Assembly: GCF_030371585.1 (NCBI RefSeq)
Contig: NZ_JAUDCE010000054.1
DNA length: 12,142 nucleotides
Strand: one strand, 5' to 3'
From: Megamonas hypermegale_A
Lineage (GTDB): Bacteria; Bacillota; Negativicutes; Selenomonadales; Selenomonadaceae
Part shown: positions 1 through 7,293 of the stretch, one piece after another
Layout of the letters: every line of letters begins with the position of its first letter
Numbering within the stretch: the stretch's first letter is position 1
Notes under the pieces: generated by a model
What the model saw: only the letters and a program-made list of their open reading frames with translations
What the model was told of the DNA's origin: nothing
Database searches by the model: none
Made by a program: the position numbers and the translations under genes

Positions 1-264
1 TTAAAAACTCGCTTACGCTCAAACATTTAAACTAAAAACAGAAATAAAAAATAGTTTTCTTAATAGCTAAAGCTACCGTGAAAATCTTCAACGCAGACAA
101 AAATTTAGCATGATTGCAAATTACAATGCCAACAGCTCAAATTTTAATTTCTGTTGGAACCAAAAGGCACAAGCCAAATTCCAAACGTTTCGAACCGTTG
201 TATCGTATGATTATATACGAAAGCCACGAAGGCTCGCCCAGTGCAGCGTAAGCGAAACGTTAAA

Positions 265-328
265 AGGTGTTTTTATAGGCTCTTATTACTTTAGTAATTA
301 GAGCCTGTTATACCTTTAGGTGATTTTT
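265..328. repeat. Hairpin insertion in copy A between short direct repeats
   Basis: Copy A carries about 50 bases that copy B lacks. The extra piece forms a stem AGGCTCT (277-283) / AGAGCCT (300-306), continued after a T-T mismatch by ATTAC (285-289) / GTAAT (294-298), with loop TTTA. An outer pair AAAGGT (263-268) / ACCTTT (312-317) extends it. Near-identical direct repeats AGGTGTTTTT (265-274) and AGGTGATTTTT (318-328) flank it. This is the pattern of a small insertion with target duplication, or of slippage; the sequence alone does not decide. Confidence 0.6.
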
Positions 329-329
329 G

Positions 330-362
330 GTTCGTTTTTCTTTGCACCAAAGAAAAATGAAC
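330..362. terminator. A/T-rich hairpin ending the repeat next to the lytic transglycosylase gene
   Basis: Arms 330-343 and 349-362 pair over 14 bp with one G-T wobble (core TTTTTCTTT / AAAGAAAAA), and G344-C348 can also close. It sits 14 bases beyond the stop codon of the last gene of the minus-strand operon. It may stop or stabilise that transcript, but no U-tract follows the 3' arm, so it is not a standard intrinsic terminator. Related hairpins occur at 7256-7293 and 7651-7686. Confidence 0.45.
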
Positions 363-375
363 ATAAACTAGAACT

Positions 376-993
376 TTATTTGTATAGCTTTTTATATTTT
401 CGTTCATACTTTAAAACTTTTTGCACATATTCCCGCGTTTCCGGGAACGGTATCTGTTTGTAATCACTGAAATTTTCGTCCCAGCCGTATTTTTCCATCC
501 ATTCATGCACATTGCCACGGCCGGCGTTGTATGCCGCCAGCATCAGAACCTTATTGCCGAGAAATTCTTCATTGAGCGACGCCAGATACCATGTGCCGTA
601 TTTTATGTTTTTCTCTGGCTCGTACATTTCCGCTGCGGAAAAATCGTCATCCTCTATCTGATACGCTATCCATGCCGCCGTTTCCGGCATAATCTGCATA
701 ATTCCCTGCGCTCCGTGCACCGACTGCGCCGTCGGCTCGAATTTGCTCTCCGCCAGCGCCACACCGGCAATCAGGCATTCATCCATCTGATAGCGGTCAG
801 CATAATATTCGATAAACTGTCTGTACGGATACGGATACATATATTTCCGCTGAAAATCCTCATCATGCCAGATACCGTATCCTATCCCCGCCAATATCAC
901 TATACATATACAAAATTTTTTCCAAAAACCCATTTTTGTCTTCTGCCTTGCCCTTGACTGACAATCGGCCTTCTGTTCAATCCAGTATGCCAT
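376..993 (-). CDS. Small membrane-anchored lytic transglycosylase (SLT family)
   Basis: A 205-residue protein expected to cleave the glycan strand of peptidoglycan with formation of 1,6-anhydro-muramic ends. A hydrophobic segment at about residues 24-41 is a signal anchor, placing the enzyme outside the cytoplasmic membrane. The SLT domain covers about 55-200: Glu82 in ALAESKFEP is the expected catalytic acid, followed by GAQGIMQIMPETA (94-106), AAYNAGRGNV (153-162) and the closing PFPETREYV segment. The first Met is preferred because GAGG lies 7 bases before it; Met21 (933) has a poorer site. The gene is last in the operon, 16 bases after coaE. Family assignment is firm; its in vivo role (wall turnover, spore or envelope function) is not visible. 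Confidence 0.92.
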   Translation of the reverse strand: MAYWIEQKADCQSRARQKTKMGFWKKFCICIVILAGIGYGIWHDEDFQRKYMYPYPYRQFIEYYADRYQMDECLIAGVALAESKFEPTAQSVHGAQGIMQIMPETAAWIAYQIEDDDFSAAEMYEPEKNIKYGTWYLASLNEEFLGNKVLMLAAYNAGRGNVHEWMEKYGWDENFSDYKQIPFPETREYVQKVLKYERKYKKLYK

Positions 994-1009
994 TTTTATC
1001 CTCTAAAAT

Positions 1010-1612
1010 TTATAAGTTTAAATTTCTTTCCGCGCAAATGCGTGCCACTTTGGCAAGCGTAATTTCCGGCGCAGCGCTGCTGTCAATCACTACGTCTGCT
1101 CTTTTCGCCTTTTCCTCCAGCGACATCTGTGCATCTATCCTGCTTTCAGCTTCCTGCCGCGTCAGTTTATCGCGCTCTTGAATGCGTTCAATCTGAAGCT
1201 GTCGGCTGATTTTCACCACCCAGACTTCATCGGCGAATTTATCCCAGCCTGCTTCGTACAGAAGCGGTATATCCAAAACAACCACTGCCATTTTATTTTG
1301 GCGACATATTTCAATTTTATTCATGATGGCTTCTTTTATCAGCGGGTGCATGGTGCTGTTCATCCAGTTTTTCTCTTTCTCGTCGGTAAACACAATCTGA
1401 CCGATAAGACGGCGGTTCAGGCTGTTATCATCGTTTAGAATTTTCGTGCCGAAATGATTTACGTACGCCTGCCAGATTGCTCTATGCGGCTCGGAAAGTT
1501 CCCGCGCGATTTTGTCGCCGTCGATAATCACGGCACCGCGCTGCTGTAAATAAGCACTGACCGTACTTTTGCCGCAGGCAATTCCGCCCGTTAAACCGAT
1601 TATTCTCGTCAT
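1010..1612 (-). CDS. coaE: Dephospho-CoA kinase
   Basis: A 200-residue cytosolic enzyme that phosphorylates the 3'-hydroxyl of dephospho-CoA with ATP, the last step of coenzyme A synthesis. The P-loop GLTGGIACGKST spans residues 6-17, the substrate-site motif DGDKIARE follows at about 31, and the CoaE signatures DIPLLYEAGW and RDKLTRQEAESRIDAQM come later; length is normal for the family. The start codon overlaps the mutM stop as ATGA (1609-1612), and its GAGGAGG ribosome site lies inside the last mutM codons, so the two are probably translationally coupled. The order polA-mutM-coaE recurs in many Firmicutes. Confidence 0.97.
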   Translation of the reverse strand: MTRIIGLTGGIACGKSTVSAYLQQRGAVIIDGDKIARELSEPHRAIWQAYVNHFGTKILNDDNSLNRRLIGQIVFTDEKEKNWMNSTMHPLIKEAIMNKIEICRQNKMAVVVLDIPLLYEAGWDKFADEVWVVKISRQLQIERIQERDKLTRQEAESRIDAQMSLEEKAKRADVVIDSSAAPEITLAKVARICAERNLNL

Positions 1613-2457
1613 CTATTTTCCTCCTCACTGTTTGGCCGCTGGCAGCAAGGGCAGTAATATGTGCCTCTGCCGCCGACCACCGTTTTTTCAATCGGCGCGC
1701 CGCAGACTCTGCACGACTCGCCCTTGCGGCTGTAAACATACAGATGGTCCTGATGCGTTCCTTTGCCGCCCAGTCCGTTGCGGTAGTCGCGGAAAGTCGT
1801 CCCGCCGTCTTTTATGCCTGCGCCGATAACCTGATTTACCGCTTCATGCAGTGCTTTTATCTCCGCCATGCTTAACGAACCTGCTGTTCGCAGCGGATTT
1901 ATTCTGCTTAGAAACAGTGCTTCGTCCACGTAAATATTGCCAAGTCCCGCCACATTCTTCTGATTGAGCAGAAATGATTTTATTCTGCTTTTGCTTTTCT
2001 GTAATACTTTTTGCAGATAATCGACCGAGAAATCCGCCGTCAGCGGCTCCGCTCCCAGGCTGTACAGCCCTTTCAGCCGCGGTAGCTCCTGATTAGTTAC
2101 GGCATCCAGCGTGCCGAGTCTGCGCACATCGGCATATACGAGCTTATTTTTATCTTCCAGCGTAAATATTACGCAGGCGTATTTATCAATCGGCTGATTT
2201 TGCCGCGTATACAGAAGTTTTCCCGTCATGCGCAGATGAATTACGGCTGCTATACCATTATCAAGTTCCAGAATAATATACTTGCCGCGCCTTTTTACGG
2301 CATTAATGCGGCTGTTTTTTATTCTCTGCACATACTGCTCTACAGACGGATATTTGACTATATCGCTTTTAATGATTTCTATATCCGTGATTTTTTTCGT
2401 TTCTATAAACGGTCTAATGCCCCGAACGATATTTTCCACTTCCGGCATTTCCGGCAT
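1609..2457 (-). CDS. mutM: Formamidopyrimidine-DNA glycosylase (Fpg)
   Basis: A 282-residue base-excision repair enzyme that removes 8-oxoguanine and ring-opened purines and nicks the abasic site. The start is set at 2457, not the upstream in-frame ATG at 2490. The family requires the N-terminus MPE(L/M)PEVE, since Pro2 becomes the catalytic N-terminal imine-forming residue and Glu3 the helper. The upstream start would also bury Pro2 and overlap polA. A GGCGGGTGAT-like ribosome site precedes 2457. Lys59 in RRGKY and the HLRMTGK segment match family positions. A C-terminal zinc finger with pairs CRVC and CPCC surrounds GGRGTYY. It lies 14 bases after polA and overlaps coaE by 4. Confidence 0.97.
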   Translation of the reverse strand: MPEMPEVENIVRGIRPFIETKKITDIEIIKSDIVKYPSVEQYVQRIKNSRINAVKRRGKYIILELDNGIAAVIHLRMTGKLLYTRQNQPIDKYACVIFTLEDKNKLVYADVRRLGTLDAVTNQELPRLKGLYSLGAEPLTADFSVDYLQKVLQKSKSRIKSFLLNQKNVAGLGNIYVDEALFLSRINPLRTAGSLSMAEIKALHEAVNQVIGAGIKDGGTTFRDYRNGLGGKGTHQDHLYVYSRKGESCRVCGAPIEKTVVGGRGTYYCPCCQRPNSEEENR

Positions 2458-2471
2458 ACAATCACCCGCCT

Positions 2472-5087
2472 TTATTTCGCTTCCGCCCAATTTTCTCCGT
2501 AATTTATATCAATTGTCAGCGGCACTTTCAGCTCTATCGTATTCTGCATGGCACAGCGCAGAATGCCCGAAACCTGTTCGATTTCCTCGTTTACGACTTC
2601 CAGCACCAGCTCATCGTGCACCTGCAGCAGAATTCGGCTCTTCAACCCTGCCGCCTTGATGGCTTCACTTGCCCTGTTCATGGCAATTTTAATGATATCC
2701 GCTGCCGTGCCCTGAATAGGCGTATTCATTGCCATGCGCTCCGCCAGCGAACGCTGCGTAAAATTACTGCTTTTTATCGCCGGCAGATAGCGGCGGCGGC
2801 CGAACAGCGTCGTTACGTAACCCTTTTCATGCGCTTCCTGCACGATTTTCTCCATGAAATTCTTCACGCCGCTGCACTCTTTCAGATAGTTGTCGATATA
2901 TTCACCGGCTTCTTTCGGCGAAATATGCAGATTTTTCGCCAGACCGAAAGCGCTGATACCGTAAATAATGCCGAAGTTGACAGCTTTGGCGCGGCTGCGC
3001 ATCTGCGGCGTAACTTCTTCAATCGGCACATGAAACACCTGCGCCGCCGTTGCCTGATGAATATCCTGATTTTGGCGGAACGCTTCCAGAAAATGCTTAT
3101 CCTCCGACATATGCGCCATAATCCTGAGTTCAATCTGCGAATAATCAGCCGACAAAATCTGGTCGTATCCTTCGCCCGGCTCGAACAGACTGCGGATTTT
3201 CTTACCTTCCGCCGTGCGTACCGGGATATTTTGCAAATTCGGCTCGGAACTGCTGAGCCGTCCCGTTTCCGTAACAGTCTGATTAAAGCTCGTATGAATG
3301 CGTTTCGTATCGGGATTTATGAGCGCCTTCAAGCCGTCAAGATACGTCGTCTTTAATTTGTTAAGCAGACGGTAATCGAGTATCTTCGCGATTATCGGGT
3401 GCGCATAAATCAGATTTTCCAATACTTCCGCATTGGTGGAAAAGCCCGTTTTCGTTTTCTTCAATGCAGGCAGACCCAGTTTCACAAATAAAATCTCTCC
3501 GAGCTGTTTCGGCGAATTTATATTGAAGATTTCTCCGGCAAGTTCATAAATACTCTGCTCCAGTACGTGCAGTTCATCGTTCATCTGCACATTCATCGCA
3601 TCGAGTTTTGCTTCATTAATATATATACCGGCATTTTCCATATCAGCGAGCATCTTTGCCAGCGGCAGTTCAATCTCCTGATACAGCTTGTCCATCTGCA
3701 TGTCTTTCAATTTTGCCTGCAAATTCGCACTTACTTCATTTAAATTCTGCACGTCATAGACAAATACGTCTTCGCCCTTCAACTGCTCATAATCCATTGT
3801 TTCCTCGACAGCGGCAATCTGGCGTATTACATTCATCTCATAGCTGCGCTTCGCCGGTTCGAGAAGATACGCCATCAAGAGCACGTCATTGACTTTTCCG
3901 CGCAAATTCAGCCCTGCATGGTAGCATGATTTCACATCATACACGTTTTTTGCTATATCTTCAGCCGCCATCACATCATCAAGCAGCGAAAAATCTTCTT
4001 TTATCAAGCCGATTCTCCCGCCGACGCTTGCAGCCATCAATTTTATACTGACATGCGGAACTTTTCCTTCCGTCTGCACGAGAAGCGATATTTCTTTTTC
4101 CGCTTGAGCGGCTTGTTTAAATTCCGCTATATTTTCCGCATTTAAAAGCTGATAATCCGGCAGTGCACTTGACTCAAAATCAAGTGTAAGCTCCGGCTGC
4201 AAATCCGTTTTAAACTCAGCCGCCAGAATTTTCTTCATACGGCTGAACACCGTTTTCAATTCGTATTTATCGCAGAATAACTGCAATTTCATGATATCCG
4301 GTGCCGGTTTATATTTTTCTGGCACGAAATCGACGGCCACGTCGCAGCAAATCGTTGCCAGTTTGTACGACAGACGCGCCAAATCCTGATTTTGCTCCAG
4401 TTTTTCCTTCAGCTTTTTACCGGAAACATTTTCGATATTGGCGAGCAGATTTTCCAAATCGCCGAACTGCGTCAATAATTTCAGCGCCGTTTTCTCGCCG
4501 ATGCCCGGCACGCCCGGAATATTATCGGAGCTGTCCCCCATCAGCGCTTTTATATCAATCAGCTTATGCGGCTCAAGCCCTGCATATTTTTCCTTAAAAG
4601 CTTCCTCGTCGAAAACCTGCATATCCATAATGCCGCGCTTTGTCAGCATGACTTTTATCTGCGGCGCGATAAGCTGGAGCGCATCTTTATCGCCTGTAAC
4701 AATCAGCGCTTCACAGTCCTCATCCGCTGATTTTCTCGCCAGCGTGCCGATTATATCGTCCGCTTCGTAATTATCTATTTCAATAAAAGCGATGCCGAGT
4801 GCTGCCAGAAATTCTTTTAGTAGCGGTATCTGCGATTTGAGCTCGTCCGGCGTTTTTGCTCTCTGCCCCTTATACTCCTCATACATATCCGTACGGAAAG
4901 TTTTGCGGCTCTTGTCGAAGGCGACAGCAATATAATCCGGTTTATAGTCAGTCAGAATTTTGCCGAGCATATTGGAAAAACCCATGATGGCGTTCGTATA
5001 AATTCCTTCCGACGAAGTCAAAAGCGGCAAAGCGAAAAATGCCCTGTACATCAGGCTGCTGCCGTCAATGATAATAAATTTCTTCAT
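2472..5087 (-). CDS. polA: DNA polymerase I
   Basis: An 871-residue repair and Okazaki-fragment-processing polymerase. The 5'-3' nuclease domain (about 1-290) shows FDKSRKTFR, EADDIIG, VTGDKDALQL and the GDSSDNIPGVPGIGEKTA helix-hairpin-helix region. The middle domain (about 300-465) keeps a 3'-5' exonuclease fold position but lacks the DxE metal ligands (the segment reads SLLVQTEG near 335-341), so proofreading is probably absent, as in Bacillus PolA. The polymerase domain holds motif A DYSQIELR (Asp648), O-helix RSRAKAVNFGIIYG (Arg697, Lys701, Phe705, Tyr709) and motif C VHDE (Asp825). An AGGAGG ribosome site precedes the start. It lies 30 bases after the L,D-transpeptidase with no terminator between, so it is likely co-transcribed. 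Confidence 0.98.
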   Translation of the reverse strand: MKKFIIIDGSSLMYRAFFALPLLTSSEGIYTNAIMGFSNMLGKILTDYKPDYIAVAFDKSRKTFRTDMYEEYKGQRAKTPDELKSQIPLLKEFLAALGIAFIEIDNYEADDIIGTLARKSADEDCEALIVTGDKDALQLIAPQIKVMLTKRGIMDMQVFDEEAFKEKYAGLEPHKLIDIKALMGDSSDNIPGVPGIGEKTALKLLTQFGDLENLLANIENVSGKKLKEKLEQNQDLARLSYKLATICCDVAVDFVPEKYKPAPDIMKLQLFCDKYELKTVFSRMKKILAAEFKTDLQPELTLDFESSALPDYQLLNAENIAEFKQAAQAEKEISLLVQTEGKVPHVSIKLMAASVGGRIGLIKEDFSLLDDVMAAEDIAKNVYDVKSCYHAGLNLRGKVNDVLLMAYLLEPAKRSYEMNVIRQIAAVEETMDYEQLKGEDVFVYDVQNLNEVSANLQAKLKDMQMDKLYQEIELPLAKMLADMENAGIYINEAKLDAMNVQMNDELHVLEQSIYELAGEIFNINSPKQLGEILFVKLGLPALKKTKTGFSTNAEVLENLIYAHPIIAKILDYRLLNKLKTTYLDGLKALINPDTKRIHTSFNQTVTETGRLSSSEPNLQNIPVRTAEGKKIRSLFEPGEGYDQILSADYSQIELRIMAHMSEDKHFLEAFRQNQDIHQATAAQVFHVPIEEVTPQMRSRAKAVNFGIIYGISAFGLAKNLHISPKEAGEYIDNYLKECSGVKNFMEKIVQEAHEKGYVTTLFGRRRYLPAIKSSNFTQRSLAERMAMNTPIQGTAADIIKIAMNRASEAIKAAGLKSRILLQVHDELVLEVVNEEIEQVSGILRCAMQNTIELKVPLTIDINYGENWAEAK

Positions 5088-5117
5088 AAAAGCCTCCTTT
5101 TTTTTATTTTTATTTTT

Positions 5118-6350
5118 TTATTTTATCGTTGCGATTTCTATTTTATCCGTTTTCGTATCATCCGATACTGTTTTTTCCAATTCAATCGATTGTTTTTCTT
5201 CACCTATTTTCTTATCGGCGGATTTATACAGTTCCTTCTGCGCATTCATGCTATTTTCGCGCTGCGGAATATTAATGCCCGTCTGTTTGTCCGTCTGCGG
5301 TTTTGCGGCTGCATTTTCATCAGCTTTTACAACTTTGTTAGCCGCACTGTCGGCAGGTTCTACAGTTCCAGCCGCAGGCATAGCTGTCAATGTTGCCACC
5401 GTATAATTTTTATTCAGACTGAAGCCGACAGGGAAAATATTGCTTATATCCGTAAGATGAATGTACGGTTTCTTGCTGAACAATTCTACCGGCGCACTGC
5501 CTTTTGCCGTAACGGCACTGCCGTTTTCAATCTTCACGGCCGTATTCAAAGTCTTTGCCATTTCCTGCACCGGTACGTAAATCTGATTTTTATAATTTAC
5601 CGCCTTAAAAGCCAATTTCTGATTATTGTACATAATATTTACAGGAGCAGCGACGAAATTCGGCAGACCGTTTGACGCTTCAATGGATTTGGCAATGTAT
5701 TCCTCACTGATGAAATCGGCTATACCGTAACCGGCCAGCCCCTGTTTTACAAAATCGACCGTCAGTTCCTGCATTTTGTAACCGTCCGGATAAATATAAT
5801 AAGCCACGCGGCCGTCCTGCGTCTTGTCAATGACGAGGCGGTTGTACATAATCTGAACTTCCGTGCCTACATCGACTTTATCAAACACTTTTTCCACATC
5901 AGCTTCCACCATGCGCACACAGCCGTTGGAAACGTAATGCCCTACGGAGCTTGGATTATTCGTACCGTGAATACCGTAGTTGCCGCCGATACCGAGCCAG
6001 CGGAAACCGAGCGGATTGTCCGGCCCTGACGCAATGACGACGCTCGTGTCGCCCGGGTCAACCCACGTCGGATTTACGACTTTTTCCACGATTTTATAAA
6101 AACCGGCCGGTGTCTTGCTGCCGATTTTGCCTACACCTACAGGATACATAGCGACGCATTTATCATCTTCATACAGACGCAGCGAACGCGCCGGTATATT
6201 TATCAGTATCCAGCGTTTAACTGTATTGGCCGCCGACAGATTGGCATTGGCATTGGTATTTACATTAGCTGCCGTATTTTCCGCGGCAAAAACTGCTGAC
6301 TGCAATATCAGCATACAGAAAAATAAACATAAAGCTACAATTTTTTTCAT
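5118..6350 (-). CDS. Exported L,D-transpeptidase (YkuD domain) with a copper-amine-oxidase-N-like domain
   Basis: A 410-residue exported enzyme that probably makes or edits 3-3 peptidoglycan cross-links or attaches proteins to peptidoglycan. A signal peptide covers 1-23 (cleavage after VFA or VFAA), followed by an Asn/Ala-rich linker. The YkuD domain (about 46-170) carries His128 in HGTNN and the SNGCVRM motif with catalytic Cys144. Residues about 235-322 (hydrophobic strands around YVPVQEMAKTLN) resemble the Cu_amine_oxidN1 fold found on many clostridial surface proteins. The tail after 325 is low-complexity Ala/Lys/Asp/Glu. The longer frame to 6566 is rejected, because it runs back through the promoter and riboswitch. 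GGGAAGG lies 13 bases before this ATG but only 4 before an in-frame GTG at 6359, so the start could be three codons earlier. Confidence 0.93.
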   Translation of the reverse strand: MKKIVALCLFFCMLILQSAVFAAENTAANVNTNANANLSAANTVKRWILINIPARSLRLYEDDKCVAMYPVGVGKIGSKTPAGFYKIVEKVVNPTWVDPGDTSVVIASGPDNPLGFRWLGIGGNYGIHGTNNPSSVGHYVSNGCVRMVEADVEKVFDKVDVGTEVQIMYNRLVIDKTQDGRVAYYIYPDGYKMQELTVDFVKQGLAGYGIADFISEEYIAKSIEASNGLPNFVAAPVNIMYNNQKLAFKAVNYKNQIYVPVQEMAKTLNTAVKIENGSAVTAKGSAPVELFSKKPYIHLTDISNIFPVGFSLNKNYTVATLTAMPAAGTVEPADSAANKVVKADENAAAKPQTDKQTGINIPQRENSMNAQKELYKSADKKIGEEKQSIELEKTVSDDTKTDKIEIATIK

Positions 6351-6389
6351 TGATATCACTTTTCCTTCCCAAAATTTTCCCGTTATTTT

Positions 6390-6417
6390 ATAATAACACA
6401 TCATACACTTTTTACAA
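6390..6417 (-). promoter_or_regulatory. Promoter of the L,D-transpeptidase-polA operon
   Basis: Minus-strand -35 TTGTAA (6412-6417) and -10 TATTAT (6390-6395) are separated by 16 bases, about 40 bases before the start codon. It is the only good promoter seen ahead of the five-gene operon. Its -35 is 15 bases from the -35 of the divergent folT promoter. Confidence 0.6.
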
Positions 6418-6432
6418 TAGAAAAAGCACTGC

Positions 6433-6461
6433 TGGACAAGATAAATCCGCGGTATTATAAT
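6433..6461 (+). promoter_or_regulatory. Sigma-70 promoter of the folT riboswitch transcript
   Basis: -35 TGGACA (6433-6438) and a perfect -10 TATAAT (6456-6461) have the ideal 17-base spacing. The predicted start near 6468 lies about 10 bases before P1 of the THF riboswitch. Confidence 0.8.
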
Positions 6462-6477
6462 AAAAATATTGCTATCA

Positions 6478-6575
6478 AGCAGAGTAAATATCCGCGCGTT
6501 AAGTGTCCGGCAGACGGGGAGTTGCTGCCTGAACGAAAAGAATTTCTTGCGGTGCGGATATTGCATCCCGCTGCT
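6478..6575 (+). promoter_or_regulatory. Tetrahydrofolate (THF) riboswitch, folT type
   Basis: An RNA aptamer that binds reduced folates and controls the folate transporter gene downstream. Visible helices are P1 AGCAG (6478-6482) / CTGCT (6571-6575), P2 ATATCCGC (6488-6495) / GCGGATAT (6554-6561), P3 GGCAG (6509-6513) / CTGCC (6525-6529), and a short AAGAA (6538-6542) / TTCTT (6544-6548) helix. Conserved single-stranded blocks match what I recall of the class: GAGTAAA after P1, GCGTTAAGTG after P2, GAACGAAAAG, GCGGTG and TTGCATCC before the 3' arm of P1. The location before an ECF folate S component agrees. The identification rests on memory of the consensus, not on a covariance search. Confidence 0.92.
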
Positions 6576-6581
6576 GCATAC

Positions 6582-6640
6582 AGGAAATGCTTCCTAACGC
6601 TTCCTACTATGTGGCAACGCCAATTTTAGGAGGTGTTTTT
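6582..6640 (+). promoter_or_regulatory. Expression platform: anti-Shine-Dalgarno hairpin before folT
   Basis: The folT ribosome site TAGGAGG (6627-6633) can pair over 7 bases, one of them G-U, with CTTCCTA at 6600-6606, around an inner hairpin TGGC (6612-6615) / GCCA (6619-6622). A second identical CTTCCTA lies at 6590-6596, and its TTCCT can instead be held by AGGAA (6582-6586). This allows alternative structures that hide or free the ribosome site, so control is probably at translation. Pairing is visible; switching is inference. Confidence 0.6.
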
Positions 6641-7132
6641 ATGTATATTGTCTACAGCGGTATTTTCATGGCGCTGACCATTTTATTCACCTATGTATTC
6701 GCTGTGCAGACTACTTTTATACGGATTGATTTCGCCTTTATCCCCATAGCGATTTATGCATCTATGTGGGGCGCGAAAAAAACGGTTATCATGGCTGCGC
6801 TCGCCGACATTATCGGCAGCAATCTGTTCATGCCGGGACTTTATTTTCCCGGATTTACCTTGAGCGCCGCAGTTTCTGCTTTTATTTACGGCAGATTTCT
6901 TTACAAGCAGGAAATCACGCTCAAAAAGCTGTGTATAATGAACTTCTGCGTATTCTTTTTCGTCGACTGCATTCTCAACAACATCTGGCTGACACTAATG
7001 TATCACGACGCTGCAGCGGCTTTCTATTCATTCCGGCTGGTGAAATCAGCACTGCTCATATTCGTAAAATCCGCCGTTTTATACAATCTGTATAAACCAT
7101 TGAAAGTTTTCATCTTAAAATATAGCAAATAA
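6641..7132 (+). CDS. folT: Folate ECF transporter S component (FolT family)
   Basis: A 163-residue integral membrane protein that binds folate and delivers it through the shared energy-coupling module (EcfA, EcfA', EcfT), which is not in this window. About five to six hydrophobic segments are visible. Family-like features are FIRIDFAFIPIAI near 26-38, WGAKK (43-47), NNIWLT (113-118) and the Arg132-containing segment FYSFRLVKSA. The start at 6641 is chosen because AGGAGG lies 8 bases before it; the in-frame ATG at 6587 falls in the riboswitch leader and lacks a ribosome site. The THF riboswitch upstream independently supports folate as the substrate. It is transcribed away from the polA operon. 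Confidence 0.9.
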   Translation: MYIVYSGIFMALTILFTYVFAVQTTFIRIDFAFIPIAIYASMWGAKKTVIMAALADIIGSNLFMPGLYFPGFTLSAAVSAFIYGRFLYKQEITLKKLCIMNFCVFFFVDCILNNIWLTLMYHDAAAAFYSFRLVKSALLIFVKSAVLYNLYKPLKVFILKYSK

Positions 7133-7156
7133 TTAAAAATAAAAAGGAAGATTTAT

Positions 7157-7249
7157 ATGGAATTTGGTGATATATTCTTACTCTTTCTCATCACTGTCGT
7201 TTTCATCTACACATTCTGGGACGACGTATTTACTGACACACAGTTTTGA
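7157..7249 (+). CDS. Small membrane peptide ORF (30 residues)
   Basis: ATG to TGA gives 30 residues beginning MEFGDIFLLFLITVV. There is one hydrophobic stretch at about residues 5-20, then an acidic C-terminus (WDDVFTD). An AAGGAAG ribosome site sits 6 bases before the start, and the ORF begins 24 bases after folT, so it is probably in the same riboswitch-controlled transcript. I do not recognise a family. It may be a small accessory of the transporter or a chance ORF; conservation downstream of folT in relatives would decide. Confidence 0.5.
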   Translation: MEFGDIFLLFLITVVFIYTFWDDVFTDTQF

Positions 7250-7255
7250 GGTAGT

Positions 7256-7293
7256 GTTCATTTTTCTTTTGAAAGGTCAAAAGAAAAACGAAC
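7256..7293. terminator. Hairpin downstream of folT and the small ORF
   Basis: Arms GTTCATTTTTCTTTTGA (7256-7272) and 7277-7293 pair over 17 positions with one mismatch and a 4-base loop. It is the counterpart of 330-362 at the end of the opposite operon. It is a likely transcript end or 3'-protecting hairpin, but no U-tract follows the 3' arm. Confidence 0.45.

Larger units (their letters stand above)
1..362 (-). repeat. Intergenic repeat element, copy A
   Basis: Non-coding block directly downstream of the lytic transglycosylase gene and inverted relative to copy B at 7256-7575. Positions 3-94 are identical to the reverse complement of 7482-7573 (92 of 92 bases by eye). Positions 95-260 match at roughly 80 percent, with mostly transition differences, and 324-362 match again. 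Inside are an 11-bp inverted pair TCGCTTACGCT (9-19) / AGCGTAAGCGA (245-255), a hairpin CCAACAG (129-135) / CTGTTGG (151-157), and a terminal A/T-rich hairpin at 330-362. No transposase or credible ORF lies in it. It may continue left of the window. It could be a MITE-like mobile repeat or a conserved 3'-UTR element; the repeat relationship is directly visible, the nature is inference. Confidence 0.85.

Noticed and set aside
110..301. 63-codon plus-strand frame within repeat copy A
   Set aside because: It lies in the repeat and is not kept open in copy B; there is no ribosome site.
2458..2490. Upstream in-frame start of mutM
   Set aside because: It would hide the catalytic N-terminal proline and overlap polA; the family start MPE fits 2457.
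2200..4770. Several plus-strand frames of 80-250 codons opposite mutM and polA
   Set aside because: They are antisense shadows of strongly supported genes, rich in Arg and Cys, with no ribosome sites.
6360..6566. N-terminal extension of the L,D-transpeptidase
   Set aside because: It runs through the promoter and the antisense of the riboswitch; a clear signal peptide begins at 6350.
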